The position numbers and the translations under genes were made by a program. Below are positions 1 through 6,141 of a stretch of DNA of 6,282 bases, one piece after another. The notes below the pieces were generated by a model, which worked only from the letters and a program-made list of their open reading frames with translations, was not told where the DNA came from and made no database searches. The stretch lies in contig DCDI01000149.1 of the NCBI GenBank assembly GCA_002316345.1, forward strand, positions 17,204 to 23,485, in the 5' to 3' direction. The first letter of the stretch is position 1, and each line of letters starts with the position of its first letter. Origin of the DNA: Phyllobacteriaceae bacterium UBA1059 (lineage in GTDB: Bacteria > Pseudomonadota > Alphaproteobacteria > Rhizobiales > Rhizobiaceae).

Positions 1-1
1 C

Positions 2-955
2 CAGGTCACGCAATACGCACTGTTTGCCGAAGATTCCTGGGCGCTCACCGACACATTCACGTTGCAAGGCGGTTTGCGCTACGACAAGCACGAACTCTAT
101 GACGCACAGCTCAGTCCGCGCCTTTACGGCGTCTGGAACCCGACCGATCAGGTGACGATCAAGGGCGGCGTGTCCACCGGCTTCCGGGCACCCGACATCC
201 GCAACATCTCGCCAGGCTATGCCTATACGACGGGCGGCGCAGGTTGCTCCTATGGTCCGAACGGCACTTGCGGCGTCATCATTGCCGATCCGGATCTGAA
301 GGCCGAATCCAGCACCAGCTATGAACTCGGTGCGATCTGGGACTCTTATGCCGGCGTGACACTCGGCGCGACCTACTTCTACACCGACTTCAAGGACAAG
401 ATTACCAACGCGCTGGTTCTCGATGCAGCTGGCCGGCCGATCCGCTGGGACGAAGATCCCAACTACCGCCTTTGGTACAACTACAACATCGACGACGCGA
501 CGATCCAGGGCGTCGAGCTGACGGCTACCTGGGACGCCACCGACTCGCTCTCGCTGCGGGGCAGCTACACCTACACGGACTCCGAGCAGAAAACGGGCGA
601 CTACGCCGGCTACCCGCTGGCCCGCACGCCCGAGCATATGGCGAACCTGCGCGCCGACTACGTTCTGCCGTGGGAAGGCTGGGAGACCTGGGCCTCGCTC
701 AACTACCATGGCGAGGAAATCAACGGCGGCGCGCGTCTGGGCACCAACGGCACGCCCGTGCTGATCAACGGAGCCGCCGGCCGCAAATATGACGACTACA
801 CCACCGTCGATGTCGGCTTTTCCTATTCGGTCGATGACCGCGCCACCTTCCGTGGCGCCGTTTACAACCTGTTCGACAAAAAGATCGACGCCACCGACTA
901 CAACACCGCCATGGAAGGCCGTCGCTTCTGGGTCGGCCTGACCACGAACTTCTGA
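2..955 (+). CDS. TonB-dependent siderophore receptor, C-terminal part (5' end outside window)
   Basis: This is the C-terminal 317 residues of an outer-membrane beta-barrel receptor, which would import a ferric siderophore using TonB/ExbB/ExbD energy. The reading frame is open to the left edge, so the signal peptide, TonB box and plug domain lie outside; an internal TTG at 62 is not the real start. The visible part shows alternating aromatic and polar strands. It also has the TonB-receptor stretch STGFRAPDIRNISPGY (about 60-75) and a later segment reading LKAESSTSYELG, then GATYFYTDFKDKI, as in FepA/FatA-like receptors. It ends in a terminal Phe (TTNF), as expected for BAM-dependent barrel insertion. 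A Cys-x7-Cys pair encoded at 245-271 may form a disulfide-closed surface loop. The binding protein follows after 22 nt, so the genes are probably co-transcribed. Family call is firm; the exact siderophore cannot be read from this fragment. Confidence 0.93.
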   Translation, partial: QVTQYALFAEDSWALTDTFTLQGGLRYDKHELYDAQLSPRLYGVWNPTDQVTIKGGVSTGFRAPDIRNISPGYAYTTGGAGCSYGPNGTCGVIIADPDLKAESSTSYELGAIWDSYAGVTLGATYFYTDFKDKITNALVLDAAGRPIRWDEDPNYRLWYNYNIDDATIQGVELTATWDATDSLSLRGSYTYTDSEQKTGDYAGYPLARTPEHMANLRADYVLPWEGWETWASLNYHGEEINGGARLGTNGTPVLINGAAGRKYDDYTTVDVGFSYSVDDRATFRGAVYNLFDKKIDATDYNTAMEGRRFWVGLTTNF

Positions 956-961
956 GCGATC

Positions 962-967
962 GAGGAG
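962..967 (+). promoter_or_regulatory. Ribosome binding site of the siderophore-binding protein gene
   Basis: GAGGAG lies 10 nt before the ATG at 978, inside the 22-nt gap after the receptor stop codon. It fixes the start of the binding protein and leaves no room for a separate promoter in this gap. Confidence 0.75.
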
Positions 968-977
968 ACCGCACGAC

Positions 978-1901
978 ATGACGACACGCCGCACATTTCT
1001 TGCAGCAACCCTGACCGGCGCCCTTGCCTTCGCCTTCGCATCTCCTGTTCTGGCGCAGGAAATCACGATCGAGCACGCTCAGGGCACGACCAAGCTTGCC
1101 GCAACGCCAAAGAAGGTCCTCGTTTTTGACGTCGCCTCGCTCGACAATCTCGATGCGCTCGGCGTCGAAGTTCAGGGCGTTCCGACCGCGACCCTGCCGG
1201 CCCATCTCAAGAAATATGAAGGTGCCGATTACCCGAAGATCGGCTCCCTGTTCGAGCCGGACTTTGAAGCGGTCAATGCAGCAGCGCCCGACCTGATCAT
1301 CGTCGGCGGCCGCTCGCGCGCAAAATATGCCGACCTCGCCAAGCTTGCGCGTACAATCGACCTGTCGACCGACCAGAAGGATTTCGTCAACAGCGTCCGC
1401 AAGAATGTGGAAACGCTCGGCCGGCTGTTCGGCAAGGACGCGGAAGCCAAGACGCAGATCGCCGAACTGGATGCCGCACTGGCCGATGTGAAGGAAGCTT
1501 CATCCAAGGCCGGCAAGGGTCTGTTGCTTCTGACCACCGGCGGCAAGATGAGCGCCTATGGACCAGGTTCCCGCTTCGGCGTTCTGCATGGGGATTTCGG
1601 CGTCGAGCCGGCCCGCACAGACCTGTCGACCGAAGCCGGCCATGGTCAGCCGATCTCCTTCGAGTTCATCCTCGAAACCAACCCGGACTGGCTGTTCGTG
1701 ATCGATCGCGATGCGGCAATCGGCCGTGAAGGCCAGGCCGCCGCGCAGTTCCTGGACAACGATCTCGTCAACCAGACCAACGCCTGGAAAAACAACCAGG
1801 TTGTCTATCTCAACCCCAGCAACTGGTATCTCGTCGGCGGCGGCGTCAGCGCCTTGAAGGCGGATGCCGAACAGGTTGCGAAGGCGCTGCGCAAGCAGTA
1901 A
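978..1901 (+). CDS. Siderophore ABC transporter periplasmic binding protein, CeuE/FatB/YclQ type
   Basis: A 307-residue class III periplasmic binding protein (FhuD/FepB/BtuF fold) that would hand a ferric siderophore to the downstream permeases. The N-terminus TTRRTFLA fits a twin-arginine (Tat) motif, followed by a hydrophobic stretch and a likely signal peptidase I site after PVLA (residue 26). There is no lipobox cysteine. Two lobes are recognisable: the N-lobe starts with the KKVLVFDVASLDNLDALGV segment and includes DLIIVGGRSR (about 106-114); the C-lobe carries YGPGSRFG (about 194-201), GHGQPISFEFI (about 221-231), DWLFVIDRD and NPSNWYLVGGG (about 280-290). By eye against CeuE, R112, R199, R244, H222 and Y284 match its ligand-binding residues R118, R205, R249, H227 and Y288 (CeuE numbers recalled, not checked here). 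A catecholate ligand is therefore favoured, but this is an inference. The start is supported by GAGGAG upstream. The permeases, ATPase and receptor all sit beside it. Confidence 0.93.
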   Translation: MTTRRTFLAATLTGALAFAFASPVLAQEITIEHAQGTTKLAATPKKVLVFDVASLDNLDALGVEVQGVPTATLPAHLKKYEGADYPKIGSLFEPDFEAVNAAAPDLIIVGGRSRAKYADLAKLARTIDLSTDQKDFVNSVRKNVETLGRLFGKDAEAKTQIAELDAALADVKEASSKAGKGLLLLTTGGKMSAYGPGSRFGVLHGDFGVEPARTDLSTEAGHGQPISFEFILETNPDWLFVIDRDAAIGREGQAAAQFLDNDLVNQTNAWKNNQVVYLNPSNWYLVGGGVSALKADAEQVAKALRKQ

Positions 1902-1919
1902 CGCCGAAGCGAACCATCG

Positions 1920-1938
1920 CTCCGGACACGGTTCGGAG
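1920..1938 (+). other. Small intercistronic hairpin after the binding-protein gene
   Basis: Left arm 1920-1926 (CTCCGGA) pairs with right arm 1932-1938 (TTCGGAG) over 7 pairs, one of them G-U, around a 5-nt loop. It lies 18 nt past the stop codon. No run of T follows, so it does not look like a classical intrinsic terminator. Confidence 0.45.
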
Positions 1939-1946
1939 TTCCATTT

Positions 1947-1987
1947 GAAACCGGCCTTTCCGCACCTCGGCGCGGCAAGGCCGTTTC
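1947..1987 (+). other. Larger intercistronic stem-loop between binding protein and first permease
   Basis: Arms 1947-1958 (GAAACCGGCCTT) and 1977-1987 (AAGGCCGTTTC) form 11 pairs with one bulged C. An inner stem 1960-1963 (CCGC) with 1972-1975 (GCGG) extends it, leaving an 8-nt loop. The downstream sequence is pyrimidine-rich but has no T-tract. A structure here commonly protects the upstream mRNA end or partly terminates transcription, so the binding protein is made in excess over the permeases. That role is inferred from position; the pairing itself is directly visible. Confidence 0.55.
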
Positions 1988-2021
1988 CGCATTCCCTTCT
2001 TCAATGCCCATTTGGATAGCC

Positions 2022-3005
2022 ATGCCGCGAGCTAGCAGAGACTGGAGCCAAGCACCCCTCGTGCTTTGCGCCCTATCGATTCCGCTCCTGGCTTTTGCCA
2101 GCCTGTTCGTCGGCGTCAGTGACGTGTCACTCACAACCCTGTTCGGCGATGACGGCCGAGCGCTTCAGGTTCTCCTGATCAGCCGCATTCCGCGTACCAT
2201 TGCCCTTGTGCTGGCGGGCGCCGGCATGGCGGTGGCCGGCACGATCATGCAGATGATGGCGCGCAACCGCTTCGTGGAACCGTCCACGGCCGGCACGGTG
2301 GAATCCGCCACGCTCGGCATTCTCACCGTGATGCTGTTCGCGCCCGGCCTGCCCGTGATCGCCAAGGCAGCAGTTGCCGCCACCTTCGCCATGGCCGGCA
2401 CTTCGCTCTTTCTCGCAATCATCAGACGCATTCCGCTTCACTCGATCCTGCTCGTGCCGCTGGTCGGCATCATGCTGGGCGGCGTGATCAATGCCGTGTC
2501 GACCTTCTTCGCCTACCGCTTCGACATGCTGCAATCGCTAGGCGCCTGGACCAGCGGCGATTTTTCCGGTGTTTTACGTGGCCGCTATGAACTTCTGTGG
2601 ATCTCGTTCGCGCTCACCGTGGTCGCCTATATCGCCGCCGGGCGCTTCACGGTGGCCGGAATGGGCGATGACTTCACCACCAATATCGGCCTGAACTATC
2701 GCCGCATCGTCGCGCTCGGCCTCGCCATCGTGTCCATGGTGACGGCGGTCGTGGTGGTCACGGTAGGCATGATCCCGTTTCTCGGCCTGATCATCCCCAA
2801 CGTCGTCTCGATGATGCTCGGCGACAATCTCAAGCGCTCGCTACCCTGGGTGGCAACACTCGGCGCAGGTTTCGTTCTGGCCTGCGATATCGTCGGGCGT
2901 CTGATCCTTTACCCCTACGAAGTGCCGATCGGCACAGTCGTCGGCGTGGTCGGCAGCGTCTTCTTCCTTTATCTTCTGCTTCGGAAGAACGCCCGTGTCG
3001 CTTGA
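2022..3005 (+). CDS. Siderophore ABC transporter permease, FecCD family (FatD/CeuB/YclN-like)
   Basis: An inner-membrane permease of about 327 residues, very hydrophobic throughout, with FecCD-family length and landmarks. These include SRIPRTIALVLAGAGMAVAG (about 54-73), the family's R-x-PR entry into an early helix, and NRFVEPSTAG (about 82-91), the counterpart of the NPLADPxxxG motif. SGDFSGVLRGRYELL and FTVAGMGDDFTTNIGLNYRR come next, then GMIPFLGLIIPNVVSMMLGD leading to the cytoplasmic coupling region that contacts the ATPase. The wording matches the FatD/CeuB/YclN branch rather than FepD/FhuB. Start choice: ATG 2022 has GGA at 2014-2016, 5 nt away. The alternative ATG at 2004 adds six residues but has no visible ribosome binding site. 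The 3' end overlaps the next permease by 11 nt. It should form a heterodimer with that protein. Confidence 0.92.
   Translation: MPRASRDWSQAPLVLCALSIPLLAFASLFVGVSDVSLTTLFGDDGRALQVLLISRIPRTIALVLAGAGMAVAGTIMQMMARNRFVEPSTAGTVESATLGILTVMLFAPGLPVIAKAAVAATFAMAGTSLFLAIIRRIPLHSILLVPLVGIMLGGVINAVSTFFAYRFDMLQSLGAWTSGDFSGVLRGRYELLWISFALTVVAYIAAGRFTVAGMGDDFTTNIGLNYRRIVALGLAIVSMVTAVVVVTVGMIPFLGLIIPNVVSMMLGDNLKRSLPWVATLGAGFVLACDIVGRLILYPYEVPIGTVVGVVGSVFFLYLLLRKNARVA
2983..2987 (+). promoter_or_regulatory. Ribosome binding site for the second permease, inside the first permease gene
   Basis: GGAAG sits 7 nt before the GTG at 2995, within the coding end of the first permease. It supports the GTG start and indicates reinitiation or translational coupling across the 11-nt gene overlap. 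Confidence 0.6.
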
Positions 3006-3975
3006 TATCGCCACCCGCCGTAAATCGCTGCCCGCGCGTACGATCCTGTTGATCCTCGGAGTGCTCACCCTGTTCGTCATGATCGGCTTCATGACGATCG
3101 GCGCCAATGGCCGCTGGGATTTCATTCTGCCCTTTCGCGGCGCGAAACTCGCTGCGATCGTACTGGTGGCTTATGCGGTCGCCGTCTCCACGATCCTGTT
3201 CCAGACCGTCACCAATAACCGTATCCTCACGCCCTCCATCATGGGCTTCGATGCGCTTTATATTCTGATCCAGACCGTGATGGTCTTCACGCTCGGCGCC
3301 AACCGCGTCTCGGTGATCGACCCCCGCTGGCTCTTCCTTGGCGAAGTCGCTGTCATGGTCGTGTTTTCCGGCATCCTCTACCGCTGGCTGTTTGCCGGCG
3401 AACGCCGCAGCCTGCATCTGCTGCTGCTTGTCGGCGTGGTGTTCGGCATCCTGTTCCGCTCGATCACCAGCTTCCTGCAGCGCATCATCGATCCCAACGA
3501 GTTCCTCGTTCTGCAGGACCGGATGTTTGCGAGCTTCAACACCGCCGACACCAACCTGCTCGCCGTTTCCGCCGTGCTGATCGGGCTGGCCAGCCTTGCC
3601 GGCTGGCGCATCCTCCATACGCTCGACGTGCTGGCGCTCGGCCGCGACACCGCGATCAATCTCGGTGTCGATCATCGGCGCACCGTCTCGATCATCCTGG
3701 TGATCGTCGCCGTGCTGGTATCCGTTTCGACCGCGCTGGTCGGCCCCGTCACCTTTTTCGGACTGCTGGTGGCCAGCCTCGCCTATCAACTCATTCCCAG
3801 CCACCAACACCGCCTGATCCTGCCGGCCGCTGTCTGCCTCGCGATCCTTTGCGTTGTCGGCGGACAGCTCGTCCTGGAGCGCGTGTTCGGGTTCAACTCG
3901 GCGCTGTCGATCATCATCGAATTTGTCGGCGGGCTGGTTTTCCTCACCCTACTTCTGCGGGGCGCAACGCGATGA
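2995..3975 (+). CDS. Siderophore ABC transporter permease, FecCD family (FatC/CeuC/YclO-like)
   Basis: A 326-residue multi-helix inner-membrane protein, the second half of the transport channel. Branch-specific sequences are TNNRILTPSIMGFDALYILI in the first third, SITSFLQRIIDPNEFLVLQD near the middle, and ALGRDTAINLGVDHRRTV followed by STALVGPVTFFGLLVASLAY in the last third. The latter is the FecCD coupling segment (usual form GPIGFVGLxxPH) in the diverged version found in FatC/CeuC/YclO proteins. The GTG start is supported by GGAAG 7 nt upstream and by the short overlap with the preceding gene. The stop codon overlaps the ATG of the ATPase gene (ATGA). It is clearly different from the first permease, so the channel is a heterodimer rather than a duplicated homodimer gene. 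Confidence 0.92.
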   Translation: MSLDIATRRKSLPARTILLILGVLTLFVMIGFMTIGANGRWDFILPFRGAKLAAIVLVAYAVAVSTILFQTVTNNRILTPSIMGFDALYILIQTVMVFTLGANRVSVIDPRWLFLGEVAVMVVFSGILYRWLFAGERRSLHLLLLVGVVFGILFRSITSFLQRIIDPNEFLVLQDRMFASFNTADTNLLAVSAVLIGLASLAGWRILHTLDVLALGRDTAINLGVDHRRTVSIILVIVAVLVSVSTALVGPVTFFGLLVASLAYQLIPSHQHRLILPAAVCLAILCVVGGQLVLERVFGFNSALSIIIEFVGGLVFLTLLLRGATR

Positions 3976-4727
3976 TCGAGATCAACGACGTTCAGAAGGC
4001 CTATGGCGACGCCATTGTGGTGAAAGGCGTGTCTTTGGCGCTGCCAAGAGGCGGCATCACCTCGATCATCGGCCCGAACGGCGCCGGCAAATCCACGCTT
4101 TTGTCCATGATCAGCCGCCTCCTGCCGATGGATCGCGGCCGCGTGCTGGTGGACGGTCTCGATGTCACCACCACCAAGAGCGACGTTCTGGCGCGCCGTT
4201 TGTCGATCCTGCGCCAAGACAATCACATGACCGCGCGCCTCACCGTTCGCGATCTCGTCGCCTTCGGCCGCTACCCCTATTCGCGCGACCGGCCCACGGT
4301 GGACGATCGCGCTCATGTCGAAAAAGCCCTCGGTTTTCTTGACCTTCAGCCGCTCGCCGACCGCTTCCTCGACGAACTCTCCGGCGGCCAGCGCCAGCGC
4401 GCTTTCGTTGCCATGGTGCTGTGCCAGGATACGGATTACGCCCTGTTCGACGAGCCCCTCAACAACCTCGACATGCGCCACGCCAGCGCCATGATGCGCC
4501 TTTTGCGCCGTGCCGCCGACCAATTCGGCAAGACGGTCGTGCTGGTACTGCACGACATCAACTTCGCCTCCTGTTATTCCGACCACATCGTCGCCATGCG
4601 CGCCGGCGAGGTCGCGTTCCAGGGAACGCCGGAAGCGGTGATGCGCAAGGAGGTGCTGACCGGCATCTTCGAAACGCAAATCGACATCCACGACATCGAA
4701 GACCGCCGCATTGCCGTGTTTTACTAG
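3972..4727 (+). CDS. Siderophore ABC transporter ATP-binding protein (FepC/YclP type)
   Basis: A 251-residue cytoplasmic ATPase that would power the FatD/FatC-like permease pair. All nucleotide-binding motifs are intact: Walker A GPNGAGKST (34-42), Q-loop Q82, ABC signature LSGGQ (136-140), Walker B YALFDEP with catalytic E161 (156-162), D-loop NNLD (164-167) and switch H194. The length is typical for iron-chelate importers. The frame stays open upstream to an ATG at 3849, but that extension is Arg-rich, lies inside the second permease and resembles no ATPase. The ATG at 3972 gives the usual N-terminus MIEINDVQKAYG. The 4-nt ATGA overlap with the permease stop implies translational coupling. 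It is the last gene of the cassette, with no strong terminator hairpin visible behind it. Confidence 0.95.
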   Translation: MIEINDVQKAYGDAIVVKGVSLALPRGGITSIIGPNGAGKSTLLSMISRLLPMDRGRVLVDGLDVTTTKSDVLARRLSILRQDNHMTARLTVRDLVAFGRYPYSRDRPTVDDRAHVEKALGFLDLQPLADRFLDELSGGQRQRAFVAMVLCQDTDYALFDEPLNNLDMRHASAMMRLLRRAADQFGKTVVLVLHDINFASCYSDHIVAMRAGEVAFQGTPEAVMRKEVLTGIFETQIDIHDIEDRRIAVFY

Positions 4728-4878
4728 AACAGCGCGCCGATTGTAGTATCGCCCTGCTTGTTCAACTTCTGGTCACCATGTCATGCGATAGCTTTCCGGA
4801 CACAGCGAACGCTTCCGCTTTCATACTGATTTCGTGCTACAGAATTTACTGCTGCCCCAGACTGGTAACTCGGCGGAT

Positions 4879-6033
4879 ATGCTTCTCGATCAGTATTCCC
4901 TTCTGGTGGCAATTGGCTTTTCAGGCGCAGCTTTAAGCGTGACCTTATTGTTGAGCTGGATCACCGCGCGGTCGGATCGGTTCCTGCTGACCTGGTCGGC
5001 CGCCATGGCGCTGCTTGTTGTGGGCGTCGTCCTGTTCGGCTTGCTTGATCATGACTATGATCCAGCGGTTCAATGCGCGTCCTTTGTCTTCCTGATCCTG
5101 GGCTTTGTTCTGGTGTACGCCGGCGGGAGGCAGTTTCGCTTAAGCCGGGCCTTCTGGGGTCGCATCGCGATGCTCGGCATAATCATGGTGCTGCCGACGC
5201 TGGTCGCTTTCGCGTCAGGGCTGTCCGGGCTCGCGACCATCGTGGCCGATGTTGCGATCGCGATCCTGTTGGTAATGTCGGGGGCGCAATCCTGGGCCGG
5301 GCGAGCTGAGGCGCCTTTGCCGATGGCGATCAATGCCGTGCTTTATCTTGCCACCGCAGCCTCCTTCCTTCTCTGCTGCGTCCCGTTGATCGCCGACGGG
5401 CAGCTGGTTCTCACCACGCGCCCGTCCAACTGGGCCGAAGACCTTAACTCCATCATGGCGATCATCGGCATCACCGGCATCGGCGCCATTTCGCTGGCCT
5501 TGAACCAGACGCGCATCGCGCGGCGCCATCAATATGCCTCCATGACGGACCCGCTGACCGGTCTTCTCAACCGTCGCGCCCTGTTTGACCGGCTGGGCAA
5601 CCGCGATGTGCAGCCCGGCACCGCGATCATCGTGCTCGATCTCGACCATTTCAAAGCGGTCAACGACCGTCACGGCCACGCTTGCGGCGATCTCGTTCTC
5701 GAGCATTTCGCAGCGCTTCTGCGCGATCACATCGCCGCCAGTGACCTGGCCGCCCGCATCGGTGGTGAGGAATTCTGCATTGTGATGCCGCACACCTCCG
5801 CCAGGCTGGCTTCACGCCTGGCGGAAAGCATTCGCCGCGGTTTGAACGCCCAACCGATCCGCACGCCGGACTGCGATATTGCCGCGACCGTGTCCATCGG
5901 CGTCGCGATCTGCGCGGGAACGCCGGAGCGGTTCGAAGCGCTGCTCGAGCGGGCCGACCGCGCCTGCTACGCCGCCAAGAACGAAGGCCGCAATCGCGTG
6001 CAGACCTCCAGCCTGCTTGTTGTAGCAGCCTGA
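4879..6033 (+). CDS. Membrane-anchored GGDEF protein, probable diguanylate cyclase
   Basis: From ATG 4879 the product has 384 residues. The N-terminal half holds six or seven hydrophobic helices (roughly 7-28, 36-56, 65-82, 96-113, 117-134, 149-171, 190-208), a probable integral-membrane sensor I cannot assign to a named family. The C-terminal GGDEF domain starts near 220 with DPLTGLLNRR. It has D254 and the DLDHFKAVND stretch (254-263) for metal and GTP binding, the active-site loop GGEEF (295-299), SIGVA (339-343) and a closing YAAKNEGRN. The fold and catalytic loop support synthesis of cyclic di-GMP from two GTP. The allosteric RxxD inhibition site is AASD (286-289) and so lacks its Arg. 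No EAL or PAS domain is present. A GTG at 4834 would add 15 residues; neither start has a convincing ribosome binding site, but ATG 4879 begins just before the first helix. It lies about 150 nt from the iron cassette and is probably transcribed separately. Confidence 0.9.
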   Translation: MLLDQYSLLVAIGFSGAALSVTLLLSWITARSDRFLLTWSAAMALLVVGVVLFGLLDHDYDPAVQCASFVFLILGFVLVYAGGRQFRLSRAFWGRIAMLGIIMVLPTLVAFASGLSGLATIVADVAIAILLVMSGAQSWAGRAEAPLPMAINAVLYLATAASFLLCCVPLIADGQLVLTTRPSNWAEDLNSIMAIIGITGIGAISLALNQTRIARRHQYASMTDPLTGLLNRRALFDRLGNRDVQPGTAIIVLDLDHFKAVNDRHGHACGDLVLEHFAALLRDHIAASDLAARIGGEEFCIVMPHTSARLASRLAESIRRGLNAQPIRTPDCDIAATVSIGVAICAGTPERFEALLERADRACYAAKNEGRNRVQTSSLLVVAA

Positions 6034-6035
6034 TC

Positions 6036-6079
6036 GGCGCGTTTCCGGCGCCGGCTTCACTCAGAGTTCAAGCCTGAGT
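6036..6079 (+). terminator. Possible weak terminator region: two small hairpins after the GGDEF gene
   Basis: GGCGC at 6036-6040 can pair with GCGCC at 6048-6052 around a 7-nt loop. ACTCAG at 6059-6064 can pair with CTGAGT at 6074-6079 around a 9-nt loop. Neither is followed by a T-run, so termination is only a suggestion. The rest of the gap up to 6128 shows no convincing promoter. Confidence 0.25.
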
Positions 6080-6128
6080 TCGCACGGCGTGGGAACAGCC
6101 TGATGCCCTGCCGGTTATCGACGGCAAC

Positions 6129-6135
6129 AAGGAGG
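6129..6135 (+). promoter_or_regulatory. Strong ribosome binding site of the SDR gene
   Basis: AAGGAGG, a near-perfect match to the anti-Shine-Dalgarno complement, lies 6 nt before the ATG at 6142. It is the strongest such site in the window and fixes the start of the truncated gene. Confidence 0.8.
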
Positions 6136-6141
6136 CTCCGC

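Noticed and set aside
956..977. Iron-responsive operator (Fur, Irr or RirA box) before the binding protein
   Set aside because: The 22-nt gap holds only a ribosome binding site. Any iron operator for the cassette should lie before the receptor start, outside the window.
1902..2003. Read-through fusion or small gene across the spacer between binding protein and permease
   Set aside because: The frame is open by chance, but there is no start codon with a ribosome site. The translated sequence is unstructured and the DNA is occupied by two hairpins.
2830..3810. Long open frame on the minus strand (about 326 codons) opposite the permeases
   Set aside because: Its translation is rich in Asp, Glu, His, Gln and Arg with no fold-like pattern, as expected of the antisense of GC-rich membrane-protein genes. 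It lies wholly opposite well-supported FecCD permeases.
3849..3971. Upstream in-frame extension of the ATPase to an ATG at 3849
   Set aside because: The extra 41 residues are Arg-rich, overlap the second permease by over 100 nt and do not resemble ABC ATPase N-termini. ATG 3972 gives the canonical start and an ATGA junction.
3786..4691. Long open frame on the minus strand (about 301 codons) opposite the ATPase gene
   Set aside because: It is antisense to a gene with every ABC ATPase motif intact. Its own translation shows no recognisable domain, so it is a codon-bias shadow.
4834..4878. GTG at 4834 as the start of the GGDEF gene
   Set aside because: No ribosome binding site precedes it and the extra 15 residues look non-conserved. 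ATG 4879 fits the start of the first membrane helix better. The case is not closed, since ATG 4879 also lacks a good site.
4728..4878. Promoter, terminator or riboswitch between the ATPase and GGDEF genes
   Set aside because: I found only a 4-bp hairpin (CGAT/ATCG) and scattered weak matches to -35/-10 elements without proper spacing. A promoter is likely here but cannot be placed.
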